A DNA stretch of 27,282 nucleotides from Oscillospiraceae bacterium. Lineage in GTDB: Bacteria > Bacillota > Clostridia > Oscillospirales > Ruminococcaceae. The notes under the pieces are model-generated. The model was not told the DNA's origin and did not search any database. It saw nothing but the letters and a program-made list of their open reading frames with translations. The translations under genes were made by a program, and so were the position numbers. Of this stretch, positions 1 through 8,548 are shown in pieces. Position 1 is the first letter of the stretch; every line of letters starts with the position of its first letter. The stretch lies in the NCBI GenBank assembly GCA_029005335.1, contig JAQXFT010000091.1:1-27282 (forward strand). Reading direction: 5' to 3'.

Positions 1-726
1 AGCATAAGTAACAGCACCAAGCCACGCACCGACAAAAGTAGCATTGCTTACATTTGCAAAACCGTTATCAGCTTCACCGAAGATATTTTTAACGATTTCA
101 TAGAGATTATCGGCAAGAATTACTTTTTTTGAAAGTCCGAGAATAAATCTGTTAAGCCCGTATCTTATATCGCTTATGCAGATTTTGCGGTTCTGAATTT
201 CTTCGGAAACAGTGCTGTATCTTACAATAGGGCCTGCAATAAGCTGAGGGAAAAGTGAAAGATACATAAGGAAATTCGGATAACTTTTTTCAGCGTGAAC
301 TTCCTCCCAGTGACAGTCTATAATATATGATATAGTCTGAAAAGTAAAAAAGCTTATTCCGATTGGCATATGGTCAATATCGGGAACAGGTATAATATCC
401 GAGCTGAAAAGAGCATTTATATTTTCGGCAATAAAACCGCTGTACTTGTAATATCCGAGAGCAAGAAGATTGAAAGCTACTGCAAGAAAAGTGAATACGG
501 AATCTAGAGTTTTTCCTCTGAAATGTTCTATTGCGAGTGCGGAAAGATAATTTATAACCGAGCTTATAAGCAGGAGAATTATATAAAGGGGTTCACCCCA
601 AGCGTAAAAAATAAGAGATGCGATTAAAAGGATAGTATTTTTTTGCTTTATACTTCCGGAAGAAGCATATGAAATTATACATATCACGAAAAAGAAGAAA
701 ATAAAGAAAAGCCTTGAAAAAACCAT
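1..726 (-). CDS. MBOAT family O-acyltransferase (AlgI/DltB-like), partial: C-terminus beyond left edge
   Basis: The reading frame is open from an ATG at 724-726 to the window edge (242 codons, no stop), so only the N-terminal half is present. The protein is strongly hydrophobic, with several predicted membrane segments. Two stretches are typical of the AlgI/DltB branch of membrane-bound O-acyltransferases: PIGISFFTFQTISYIID at about residues 121-137 and FPQLIAGPIVRY at about 158-169. Family members move acyl groups, usually acetyl, from the cytoplasm onto extracellular polysaccharides or teichoic acids. The catalytic His should lie in the missing part. It has its own promoter (781-809) and only a weak ribosome site. 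The acceptor cannot be told from this fragment; the partner acetyl-transfer protein, if any, would lie to the left. Confidence 0.88.
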   Translation of the reverse strand, partial: MVFSRLFFIFFFFVICIISYASSGSIKQKNTILLIASLIFYAWGEPLYIILLLISSVINYLSALAIEHFRGKTLDSVFTFLAVAFNLLALGYYKYSGFIAENINALFSSDIIPVPDIDHMPIGISFFTFQTISYIIDCHWEEVHAEKSYPNFLMYLSLFPQLIAGPIVRYSTVSEEIQNRKICISDIRYGLNRFILGLSKKVILADNLYEIVKNIFGEADNGFANVSNATFVGAWLGAVTYA

Positions 727-780
727 TTTAAAGTAACCTGCCTAAGCTGTATATTCCGGAATTTTAAATTCCATATTTTT

Positions 781-809
781 ATTGTAAACCAGCTTAAAAT
801 TTTTGTCAA
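781..809 (-). promoter_or_regulatory. Sigma-70-type promoter of the MBOAT gene
   Basis: On the minus strand TTGACA (804-809) is followed by a 17-bp spacer and TACAAT (781-786), about 55 bp upstream of the ATG at 726. It is a near-perfect match to the vegetative consensus. Confidence 0.75.
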
Positions 810-854
810 GAGAAAAAAGGGAACTTTTTGTTATTTTGCAAAAATTGTCGCAAA

Positions 855-886
855 ACACAAAAAAGAACAGTTTCCACTGTTCTTTT
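855..886 (-). terminator. Intrinsic terminator of the NfeD-band 7 operon
   Basis: An 11-bp perfect stem (861-871 with 876-886) with a 4-nt loop lies 26 bp beyond the stop codon of the band 7 gene. In the minus direction it is followed by a run of T. Confidence 0.8.
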
Positions 887-911
887 TGTTGATTTAAACG
901 ATGTCTGAATT

Positions 912-1880
912 TTAATTTTTATTTTCGGAAATTACTTCCTTAATACCTGTTGCAAGACCTGCAATACCCTGAATTTCACTTGGTATAATAATCTTTGTAG
1001 CCTTGCCGTCAGAAGCTTTCTGGAAGGCTTCAAGAGCCTTGAGCTGTAAAACCTGTGCGGAAGGTTCAGACTGATTCAGCTTCACAATACTGTCAGCGAG
1101 AGCCTGCTGAACGAGTTCAATAGCCTGAGCTTCACCGGTAGCCTCAAGGATTTTCTGTTCACGAACGGCATCGGCACGGAGAATCATAGCCTGTTTTTCG
1201 GCTTCGGCACGGAGAATTTCGGATTGCTTTTCAGCTTCGGCACGGAGAATTTTTGATTCCTTTTCACCTTCGGCAACGAGAATCTGTGATTTCTTTTCAC
1301 CTTCAGCCTGAAGTATTTTTTCACGTCTTTCACGTTCAGCCTTCATCTGTTTTTCCATAGCATTCTGAATTTCCTTAGGCGGGATAATGTTTTTCAGTTC
1401 GACACGGTTTACCTTGATACCCCATGCGTCAGTAGCTTCATCGAGTTTAGCAGTAATTTTTGTGTTGATTACGTCTCTTGAAGTGAGAGTTGCGTCCAAA
1501 TCCATTTCACCGATGATATTACGGAGAGTTGTAGCAGAAAGATTTTCTATAGCTATGATAGGTCTTTCAACGCCGTAGATAAACAGTTTAGCATCAGTAA
1601 CCTGATAGAATACTACTGTATCAATCTGCATAGTAACGTTATCCTTGGTAATAACCGGCTGTGGCTTGAAGTCAACGACTTTTTCCTTGAGGGAAATTTT
1701 TCCGGCAATCCTGTAAATAAACGGAACTTTGAAGTGAATACCTGTCTGCCATTCGCAGTAGAAAGAGCCGAAACGTTCGATAACATATACATAAGACTGC
1801 GGAACAATCTGAATACATCTTATCAGAACGATAACGAAAAAGATAATAACAGCAAGAAGAATATAACCGCCTGCACCCAT
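912..1880 (-). CDS. SPFH/band 7 (stomatin-like) membrane protein
   Basis: 322 aa. One N-terminal membrane segment (about residues 5-24) is followed by a stomatin-type SPFH domain with the typical FGSFYCEWQTGIHFKVPF stretch. A long, highly charged coiled coil at about 185-265 is built of repeated AEGEK/AEAEKQ..ILRA units. This is the architecture of the stomatin/slipin/QmcA group, which forms large oligomeric membrane scaffolds. The gene lies 20 bp behind an NfeD-like gene, and NfeD-stomatin pairs are a well-known conserved partnership in bacteria and archaea. The likely role is membrane microdomain organisation or quality control. The particular client is unknown. A ribosome site (AAGGAGG) precedes the ATG. 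Confidence 0.92.
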   Translation of the reverse strand: MGAGGYILLAVIIFFVIVLIRCIQIVPQSYVYVIERFGSFYCEWQTGIHFKVPFIYRIAGKISLKEKVVDFKPQPVITKDNVTMQIDTVVFYQVTDAKLFIYGVERPIIAIENLSATTLRNIIGEMDLDATLTSRDVINTKITAKLDEATDAWGIKVNRVELKNIIPPKEIQNAMEKQMKAERERREKILQAEGEKKSQILVAEGEKESKILRAEAEKQSEILRAEAEKQAMILRADAVREQKILEATGEAQAIELVQQALADSIVKLNQSEPSAQVLQLKALEAFQKASDGKATKIIIPSEIQGIAGLATGIKEVISENKN

Positions 1881-1900
1881 AGATAAAAACCTCCTTAAAA

Positions 1901-2356
1901 TTATGATACTTTTGCAGTATCTTTCAGAGCGACAATTAATTTAGTACCTTTTATTTCGCTGACAACAACAGCGGAATCTTTTGGGATAATGCTTCCGTCA
2001 GATGAAACGGCAGTCCAGTCGACACCGTTCAGACGCACTCTTCCGGTACTTTGAGAAGAATTTATTTCTTCGATTACGGTAGCAGTTTTGCCGATATTCA
2101 TTTCAAAATTTGTTGAAGTTTTTTTGAAGTCGGCAAGTTTTCTTCCGAGAGGAAAACCTATAATAAGTGATATTACGGAAGATATGGTAAACAAAGCAAA
2201 TTGCATTCCGAATGTTGCACCGGCAATATCTGATATAAGGGCAACAATTCCGCCGAGTGCGAACCATATTGAAATAAACTGGAATGTACCTGCTTCAACT
2301 ATTACCGCAATGATTATGACAGAAGCCCAGAGCAATAATGAAAAAGTCATAAACAT
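1901..2356 (-). CDS. NfeD-like membrane protein (short type, C-terminal OB fold)
   Basis: The ATG at 2356 is preferred because AAAGGA lies 7 nt upstream. A longer reading from a TTG at 2383 has no ribosome site. The product is 151 aa: two or three hydrophobic segments in the first ~75 residues, then a soluble beta-rich domain (GKTATVIEEI, GRVRLNGVDW, VSEIKGTKLIV) that matches the OB fold of NfeD C-terminal domains. It lacks the serine protease domain of long NfeD proteins. It is the first gene of a two-gene operon with the stomatin-like protein, its expected physical partner, and has a promoter at 2389-2417. Confidence 0.88.
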   Translation of the reverse strand: MFMTFSLLLWASVIIIAVIVEAGTFQFISIWFALGGIVALISDIAGATFGMQFALFTISSVISLIIGFPLGRKLADFKKTSTNFEMNIGKTATVIEEINSSQSTGRVRLNGVDWTAVSSDGSIIPKDSAVVVSEIKGTKLIVALKDTAKVS

Positions 2357-2388
2357 ATCACATTCCTTTCTTAAGTTTTTCAATAATA

Positions 2389-2417
2389 ATTATATCATAT
2401 CTTAAGTAAAATTGCAA
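2389..2417 (-). promoter_or_regulatory. Promoter of the NfeD-band 7 operon
   Basis: Minus strand TTGCAA (2412-2417), 17-bp spacer, TATAAT (2389-2394). It lies 33 bp before the preferred ATG at 2356, which also argues against the longer TTG reading. Confidence 0.75.
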
Positions 2418-2521
2418 TAGTAAAATCAAGAATTTTCGAATTAATTTAATTTTTATTAACATTTTTTTGAAATCAGATAATTTCGGTTTGCATTATTTAA
2501 CGTTATTTAGCGGGGGATAGT

Positions 2522-4054
2522 TTATCTGTAGCTTCCGTATAATTTTTTGAAATTTTTCTTTTCTTCATACATAGCCTTGTCGGCACGCTTGAACACCAGT
2601 TCAAAGGAATTATCATCTGAAGCGTATTCAGCTATTCCGACAGATGCGGAATATCTTAACCATTCTTCCGACCCGGTCTGTTTAAATGATTTGTCATATA
2701 AAGAACGCAGTTCTTCCACTGCCTGAAATCTTTCAGTAAAATCTTTTCCCTGAAGAATTACAGCAAATTCATCACCGCCGATTCTGAATATGGATTCATT
2801 ACTGAATATTCTGCATATAATTTGACAACAGCCTTTAATATAAATATCGCCTGCCTTATGACCATATTCATCATTGATACGTTTCAGGTTGTTTATATCA
2901 ACCATAATAACAGCAAATTCATTTAGTCCGTTGGCAATATTTTTATTCATTTCATTAACCTTTTTATTGTATAGTGATTTATTGCCGACGCCTGTCAGAG
3001 CGTCCTTGTATGCTTCATAACTGATTTTTCCTATCTGCTCATCACGTGCTTTCAGTTCAAGTTCTTCTTTGGTTATATCCTGAATGCGAAGGTAAGAACC
3101 GTTTGATTTTCCGTTTGAAGCTTTAACCTGTTTTTCCTCCAATGTATAGAAATGAATATCATTTCCGTTTTCTACCGACTTTTTTATAATCTGCTTATCG
3201 TATTGGCTTATTTCTCCGAACATATTTATTAATTCAGCATTAATCTGCTCGTAGTTGTTTCCCTTAAATCCCACGAGTTCACAACCCTGTTCGTTTGCCC
3301 ATATACATTTGCCGTTTGAATCGAATATATAAAAAGCGTCTGACAAGTTTGAAACTATATTTGAAAGCAATTGATCCAACAAGCGAAGCGGTCTGTAACA
3401 TATTGAAAAATAAAATATTAAAAATCCTAAAATTCCGTATCCTATAACAGAACGGTCATAAGTATTTGTTATGAAAATATAATGTGCCTGTACTATACCT
3501 ATCATAACAATTGAAATCAGCAGAACGGTAAAACGTTCCCGGTATATTTTTGGAGTTACTATTGAAGAAATCAGAAATATCAGTACAACACAGAACAAAA
3601 CGCTATAATCTATAATATGATGTATTTTCTGTCCGGAATAAATCAACAGCTGATGGTATGATGTTCCCATATCGGTTGTAATTGTACCTACATCAAATGC
3701 GTGTCTGAAAAAAGGATTAAGCAGAAGCTGTACAGCATCTGCTGCCAATATTAAGTACATAACAATTGGTTTATGTGTGCCGTTGCCTGTACCTTTGCAG
3801 TACTGGTCTGTAAAATTAACCAGAGAAGTCAGAACTAAATCTATACCTAAAAAGTAAAGATAGTATCCAATAAGTGCAATCATTTTTTTTTCTGATATAA
3901 TTGAAAGCCAGTTTCCCAGTATTGGTATAATAAGAGATGATTCAAGCCAGCAGACAGCATTATGACCTTGTCTGTCGGAACGCTTGGCGATTGCAGTACA
4001 TACTAAAAGAGCAATAATCAATGCAATATATAATATTGAATAAGGTATTACCAT
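2522..4054 (-). CDS. Membrane-bound diguanylate cyclase (7TM sensor, PAS, GGDEF)
   Basis: The ATG at 4054 is chosen because GAAAGG lies about 10 nt upstream; a 13-residue longer reading from 4093 is possible but has no ribosome site. The product is 510 aa. The first ~230 residues hold about seven or eight hydrophobic segments, like histidine-kinase-type 7TM sensors. A PAS-like domain follows (IFDSNGKCIWANEQGCELVGF). The C-terminal GGDEF domain has an intact GGDEF active site at about residues 426-430 and the upstream DALTGVGNKSLY signature. It should make cyclic di-GMP from GTP in response to a membrane or small-molecule signal. The usual inhibitory RxxD site five residues before GGDEF is absent (FSNE), so product inhibition is probably lacking. 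It is monocistronic with its own promoter (4097-4125). Confidence 0.93.
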   Translation of the reverse strand: MVIPYSILYIALIIALLVCTAIAKRSDRQGHNAVCWLESSLIIPILGNWLSIISEKKMIALIGYYLYFLGIDLVLTSLVNFTDQYCKGTGNGTHKPIVMYLILAADAVQLLLNPFFRHAFDVGTITTDMGTSYHQLLIYSGQKIHHIIDYSVLFCVVLIFLISSIVTPKIYRERFTVLLISIVMIGIVQAHYIFITNTYDRSVIGYGILGFLIFYFSICYRPLRLLDQLLSNIVSNLSDAFYIFDSNGKCIWANEQGCELVGFKGNNYEQINAELINMFGEISQYDKQIIKKSVENGNDIHFYTLEEKQVKASNGKSNGSYLRIQDITKEELELKARDEQIGKISYEAYKDALTGVGNKSLYNKKVNEMNKNIANGLNEFAVIMVDINNLKRINDEYGHKAGDIYIKGCCQIICRIFSNESIFRIGGDEFAVILQGKDFTERFQAVEELRSLYDKSFKQTGSEEWLRYSASVGIAEYASDDNSFELVFKRADKAMYEEKKNFKKLYGSYR

Positions 4055-4096
4055 TGTTTCACGGCCTTTCATTTTTTGTGCATTATTAATCAATTT

Positions 4097-4125
4097 ATTA
4101 TACCATATATCTGTATATTTTTCAA
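4097..4125 (-). promoter_or_regulatory. Promoter of the diguanylate cyclase gene
   Basis: Minus strand TTGAAA (4120-4125), 17-bp spacer, TATAAT (4097-4102), about 45 bp before the ATG at 4054. Confidence 0.75.
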
Positions 4126-4278
4126 GATATATATAGAATTTTTTCAGGATTTTTTATTTTCAGGCGAGCGATGTTTGCCCCTGCAGGAATATCAGTAAAA
4201 TTCTGATTGAGTCGTGGCAGAATACACAGTGAAAAAAGCTGACAGCTGTATAAAATGCACAGAAAGTATAATTTATGC
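4126..4278. other. Divergent intergenic region between the GGDEF gene and the sugar ABC operon
   Basis: The non-coding stretch between 4055 and 4363 is about 309 bp. Apart from the two divergent promoters at its edges I see no clear operator palindrome, riboswitch-like fold or small gene in it. Confidence 0.5.
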
Positions 4279-4307
4279 TTGCTAAAAATTTAAAATCAAT
4301 GTATAAT
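4279..4307 (+). promoter_or_regulatory. Promoter of the sugar ABC-GH105 operon
   Basis: TTGCTA (4279-4284), 17-bp spacer, TATAAT (4302-4307). The -35 box matches four of six consensus bases, which fits a regulated promoter. The first gene starts about 50 bp downstream behind the ribosome site AAGAGGGAG. Confidence 0.65.
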
Positions 4308-4363
4308 TGTATTGCAGGAATGCCGTTTTGATTTACACTTAATTAAGAGGGAGTGTTTTTTTG

Positions 4364-5683
4364 ATGAATTATATTAAACACGGCAGAATTTTTCTGATTA
4401 TAAGTACGCTTTTCAGTTTTTTTATTATGACTTCCTGCGGACAGGCTGAAGAAACAGCAGTTCTTCCGGACGGAAAGCTTGATAAGTGTACGCTTAGATT
4501 TTCATGGTGGGGAGGAGATGACAGGCATGAAGCTACTTTAAAAGCCATAGAACTCTGGAATAAGAAATATCCTGATATAAAAATAGAACCCGAATACGGA
4601 GGCTGGGACGGCTGGACGGAAAAGCTCAATACACAGGTTTCCGGCGATACTGCACCGGATATAATGCAGATTAATTATGACTGGCTGATAAATCTTTCAA
4701 AGGACGGACTGGGATTCTATGATTTGAATCTGCTTTCGGATTACATTGATTTATCGGGATATGATTCTGAGACGCTTTCATTCGGAATGCGTGGGGATAA
4801 GCTTAATGCCCTTACTGTTTCAATGAGCGGAAGAGGTCTTTTCTTCAATAAGGATACATATGCGGAAATAGGTGCGGAAATTCCTGATACATGGAATGAT
4901 TTGATTTCACTTGGAGAAAAATTCAGTCAGTATGAAAAATATCCGCTTGATTTGGATACGCAGACAGGTGCTTCAGCGTGGTATCTTTCGGTTGTATATG
5001 TTCAGCAGCTGACCGGAAAACAATTTATAACTATGACCGGCGACCTTGGATTTACTGCTGATGATATTAAAACTGCACTTGATTTCTATAAATCGCTTGA
5101 GGACAATCACATAGTAAGAAGTGTCAGAAAGAGAGCTGAGGACGACGGAAGCTCTGCTCTGTATCAGTCTCCGAAATTTATAGACGGTACAGTTTCCGGA
5201 GTTCTTGAATGGGGCAGTGCAGTAGGAAAGTATCAGGCTGTACTCGCTGATGATACACTATGTGCCGGAAAATATCTCTCCTCGGATAACGGAAACAGCT
5301 CAGGCTGGATGATTAAGCCGTCACTTATGTATGCTATAAGCGATAACACAAAATATCCCGATGAAGCAGGAGCTTTTATAAATTTTCTCCTCAATGACGA
5401 GGAATGTGCCGAAATACTTGGAACTTCCAGAGGTATTCCTGCCAACGGAAAGGCATATGAAGCTCTCGACAAAAGCGGAAAGCTCTGCGGAATTTCATAC
5501 GATTCAGATGAATATCTCAGAGCTGTTGACCCTGTAACGCTAAGCCCTTATTTTGAGCTTTCACAGCTTAAGGAATACTATAATTCCGCCATAGAAAAAG
5601 TATCCTACGGAACAGCAACCTCTGAGGAGGCTTCTGAGGAGATGTATGAAAAAGTAAAAAAATATCTTGAGAGGATAAAATAA
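4364..5683 (+). CDS. Carbohydrate ABC transporter substrate-binding lipoprotein
   Basis: The ATG at 4364 or the TTG just before it (4361) can be the start; both suit the ribosome site AAGAGGGAG at 4345-4353. About 439 aa. A signal peptide ends in a lipobox-like MTSC, so the mature protein is probably lipid-anchored at the new N-terminal Cys. The body has the family 1 extracellular sugar-binding pattern: TLRFSWWGGDDRHEATLKAIELW near the N-terminus, then GDTAPDIMQINYDWL and, near the end, a KYPDEAGAFINFLLNDEECAEIL stretch. It captures the sugar outside the membrane and hands it to the two permeases encoded directly downstream. The GH105 gene in the same operon suggests an unsaturated pectin (rhamnogalacturonan) fragment, but the ligand itself is inferred. 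Confidence 0.93.
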   Translation: MNYIKHGRIFLIISTLFSFFIMTSCGQAEETAVLPDGKLDKCTLRFSWWGGDDRHEATLKAIELWNKKYPDIKIEPEYGGWDGWTEKLNTQVSGDTAPDIMQINYDWLINLSKDGLGFYDLNLLSDYIDLSGYDSETLSFGMRGDKLNALTVSMSGRGLFFNKDTYAEIGAEIPDTWNDLISLGEKFSQYEKYPLDLDTQTGASAWYLSVVYVQQLTGKQFITMTGDLGFTADDIKTALDFYKSLEDNHIVRSVRKRAEDDGSSALYQSPKFIDGTVSGVLEWGSAVGKYQAVLADDTLCAGKYLSSDNGNSSGWMIKPSLMYAISDNTKYPDEAGAFINFLLNDEECAEILGTSRGIPANGKAYEALDKSGKLCGISYDSDEYLRAVDPVTLSPYFELSQLKEYYNSAIEKVSYGTATSEEASEEMYEKVKKYLERIK

Positions 5684-5689
5684 TAATAA

Positions 5690-6580
5690 ATGAAAAAAAT
5701 ATATCACAATCCGGTCGGTGAAAGCAAATATACAGGATTTCTTTTTGTTCTTCCGTTTCTGGCAGGCTTTTTAATTTTCGGAATATATCCCTTTATAGTA
5801 TCTTTTCTGCTCAGCCTCACCGATTACAGCATGAACGGCAAGCCGGAATTTACAGGACTTGAAAATTTTAAAAGACTTGTCACTGACAGCGATTTTCATA
5901 AAGCTGTCGGCGTAACTCTGAAATATATCATACTGCTTGTACCTTTAAAGCTTATTGTATCTCTCGGAACAGCACTTCTTCTTAGTATGAATATAAGGGG
6001 AATGGGCTTTTTCAGAACAATATATTATATACCGTCAATACTCGGCTCAAATATATCGGTTGCAATAATGTGGAGCTTTCTTTTTACATCTGACGGACTT
6101 GTAAATCAGATTCTTGATAAACTCGGAATCATGCCTGTAAGCTGGTATGGCGAAAGCACTCCTGCTATATTTATGATAGTGCTTCTGAGGGTATGGGAAT
6201 TTGGTTCAACTATGATAATTTTTTTATCCGCACTTAATGATATACCACGTGAACTTTACGATTCCGCCAGAGTAGACGGTGCAGGAAAAATACGTACATT
6301 TTTCAGCATCACTCTGCCTATGCTCAGAAATGTCATATTCGTAAATCTCGTAATGCAGACAATTACAGCCTTTCAGGAATTTAATGCTCCTTTTATGATA
6401 ACCGGCGGAAATCCTATGAAAAACACATATACAGTATCAATGCTGATATATGATGAGGCTTTCCGGTATTATGACATAGGCTATGCAAATGCAGTCTCAT
6501 GGGTTCTCTTTACGCTTACAGCATTATTCATTCTTATGCTTTTCAGGTTTACTAAAAAATTCAGAGCTGGTGATGTATGA
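5690..6580 (+). CDS. Carbohydrate ABC transporter permease (MalF/UgpA-type)
   Basis: 296 aa with six main membrane segments. It carries the cytoplasmic EAA-type loop that contacts the ATPase (LYDSARVDGAGKIRTFFSI followed by TLPML) at about residues 187-210. The N-terminus (YTGFLFVLPFLAGFLIFGIYPF) is typical of the first permease of a CUT1 sugar importer. It starts 6 bp after the binding-protein gene and overlaps the second permease by 4 bp (ATGA), so the two are translationally coupled. It forms the transport channel together with that second permease. Confidence 0.95.
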   Translation: MKKIYHNPVGESKYTGFLFVLPFLAGFLIFGIYPFIVSFLLSLTDYSMNGKPEFTGLENFKRLVTDSDFHKAVGVTLKYIILLVPLKLIVSLGTALLLSMNIRGMGFFRTIYYIPSILGSNISVAIMWSFLFTSDGLVNQILDKLGIMPVSWYGESTPAIFMIVLLRVWEFGSTMIIFLSALNDIPRELYDSARVDGAGKIRTFFSITLPMLRNVIFVNLVMQTITAFQEFNAPFMITGGNPMKNTYTVSMLIYDEAFRYYDIGYANAVSWVLFTLTALFILMLFRFTKKFRAGDV

Positions 6581-7410
6581 AACACATAAAAAAAATACTT
6601 GTATATATTATACTTTCGGCACTGGGAATATTTATGCTCTATCCTGTAATATGGCTTATCGGAGCATCATTCAAAAGCAACAGCGAAATTTTTTCTTCAA
6701 TATGGTTTATGCCGGAAAGCTTTGATTTTACTCCGTATATAAACGGCTGGAAAACCTCCGGAGCTTATACAATGGGTCACTATTTTATGAATACTTTCAG
6801 AATAGTAGTCCCTAAAGTAATATTTTCTGTCATATCCTCAACGCTTACGGCATATGGCTTTGCAATGTATGATTTTCCGTTTAAAAGACTGATTTTCGGC
6901 TGTCTGATGTGTATGCTTTTCATGCCTCAGACTGTAATGCTTCTGCCGTCATATATGATGTGGAATTACTTTGATATGCTTGATACATATATACCGCTTA
7001 TTCTTCCGTCGCTTTTTGCTTCTGAGGGAATGTTTGTATTCATGCTTATACAGTTTTTCAAAGCTGTTCCAAAGGAGATAGGCGAGGCTTCGAGAATAGA
7101 CGGTTGCGGAGCTTTGAAAAGACTTGTACTTATATATATTCCTTGTATAAAGCCTGCTGTAATTTCAGTAGCAGTATTTACATTCCTATGGTCTATGAAC
7201 GATTTTATAGCACCGCTTATATATATATCATCTGTCGGAAAATATCCGCTGACACTTGCACTGCGTATGTCGGCAGACAGTACCGGACAGGGATATGAAT
7301 ACAATAAAATAATAGCAATGTCAGTATTAGGGCTTATACCGTCAGTATCAGTATTCGCAATAGCACAGAAATATTTCATTCAGGATATTACCGCAGGGGG
7401 ATTAAAATAA
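6577..7410 (+). CDS. Carbohydrate ABC transporter permease (MalG/UgpE-type)
   Basis: 277 aa, six predicted membrane segments. The EAA-type ATPase contact loop is present (EIGEASRIDGCGALKRLVLI, then YIPCIKPA). The first segment ends in YPVIWLIGASFKSNSEIF, the usual MalG-type beginning. The ATG overlaps the preceding permease stop by 4 bp, and its own stop overlaps the next ATG by one base (TAATG). No ATP-binding subunit is encoded in this operon. Many Firmicutes sugar importers of this type share one general ATPase (MsmX/UgpC-like), so the missing gene is probably elsewhere on the chromosome. Confidence 0.95.
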   Translation: MKHIKKILVYIILSALGIFMLYPVIWLIGASFKSNSEIFSSIWFMPESFDFTPYINGWKTSGAYTMGHYFMNTFRIVVPKVIFSVISSTLTAYGFAMYDFPFKRLIFGCLMCMLFMPQTVMLLPSYMMWNYFDMLDTYIPLILPSLFASEGMFVFMLIQFFKAVPKEIGEASRIDGCGALKRLVLIYIPCIKPAVISVAVFTFLWSMNDFIAPLIYISSVGKYPLTLALRMSADSTGQGYEYNKIIAMSVLGLIPSVSVFAIAQKYFIQDITAGGLK

Positions 7411-8531
7411 TGATAAACAGAATTATAAATGGATTTACCGAAAATATCATACTGAAATCAAATCCGGAAAATCCGCTCTGGAACAGTGAAAACCATATAT
7501 TCTCAAAGGAAAACAAATGGAATTATATTGATGCCTGCATGATAAAAGCTGTATCAGAACTTTATGAGCTTTCCGGAGACAAAAAGCTTTTTGAATTTGC
7601 TGAAAAATATTTATCCGCTTTCATATCGGATAACAATATTGTACCGTCTTTAAACATAGAAGCATATAATCTCGACAATGTAAACGGAGCTAAAAATCTC
7701 CTGTATTTTTACCGCAAAACTCAGAATAAAAAATATCTTGATACTGCTTTATGGATTTATGAAAATCAGATTTTAAATCAACCCCGCCTTGAATGCGGTA
7801 ATTTCTGGCATAAGAAAATTTATCCGTTTCAGATATGGCTTGACGGTATATATATGTCACTTCCGTTTCTTGCAGAGTATGCCTCTGTAACACACAATGA
7901 AGAAATTCCGGAAGATATATTCAGACAGCTTCAGAATGTGAAGGATATTATGCGTGACAAAAATACAGGCTTATACTATCACGGATATGATGAATCACGT
8001 GAGATGTACTGGGCGGATAAGAAAACGGGACTTTCTTCCGAATACTGGCTGAGGTCGATATGCTGGCTTATGGCAGGACTTGCAGATATATTTGAATTTT
8101 CCTCCGGAGCTTTAAAAGACCTCTGCGGAAATATGCTGTCTGATTTGATTTCTGCAATGATGAAATATCAGGACGACTCCGGAATGTTTTATCAGCTTCC
8201 GGCAAAGGCATATCTCTCCGGAAATTATCACGAAACAAGCGGTACTTCACTTTATGCCTATTCCGCCATGAAATCGGTACGCCTCGGAATATGCGGAAAT
8301 ACTGTGCGTAAATCCGGAAGAAAGGCTTTTGATACTACAATGAAAAATTATATATCCTTTGAAAATAATGTTCCGGTATTGAAAAATATATGTCTTGTAG
8401 CAGGTCTCGGAGGCGACAATCACCGTGACGGAAGCGAAAAATATTATCTGAGCGAATCTGTTATCCGTAATGATGCAAAGGGAATAGCTCCGTTTATAAT
8501 GGCATATTCGGAATATATACAATTAACCTGA
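7410..8531 (+). CDS. Glycoside hydrolase family 105, unsaturated rhamnogalacturonyl/glucuronyl hydrolase
   Basis: 373 aa, no signal peptide, so cytoplasmic. The pattern matches GH105 (YteR/YesR type): IWLDGIYMSLPFLAEYA at about residues 142-158, the HGYDESREMYWADKKTGLS stretch, SEYWLRSICWLMAGLADI, and ETSGTSLYAYSAMKSVRLG. D89 (YNLDNVN) and D145 (WLD) align with the two aspartates important in YteR. These enzymes remove the unsaturated uronic acid left by pectin or polysaccharide lyases, using hydration of the double bond. The gene is the last of the sugar-uptake operon, so it probably processes the imported oligosaccharide inside the cell, here most likely a rhamnogalacturonan-type disaccharide. 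The exact substrate is not certain. Confidence 0.9.
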   Translation: MINRIINGFTENIILKSNPENPLWNSENHIFSKENKWNYIDACMIKAVSELYELSGDKKLFEFAEKYLSAFISDNNIVPSLNIEAYNLDNVNGAKNLLYFYRKTQNKKYLDTALWIYENQILNQPRLECGNFWHKKIYPFQIWLDGIYMSLPFLAEYASVTHNEEIPEDIFRQLQNVKDIMRDKNTGLYYHGYDESREMYWADKKTGLSSEYWLRSICWLMAGLADIFEFSSGALKDLCGNMLSDLISAMMKYQDDSGMFYQLPAKAYLSGNYHETSGTSLYAYSAMKSVRLGICGNTVRKSGRKAFDTTMKNYISFENNVPVLKNICLVAGLGGDNHRDGSEKYYLSESVIRNDAKGIAPFIMAYSEYIQLT

Positions 8532-8548
8532 AATCTGCCTTGTATTCC

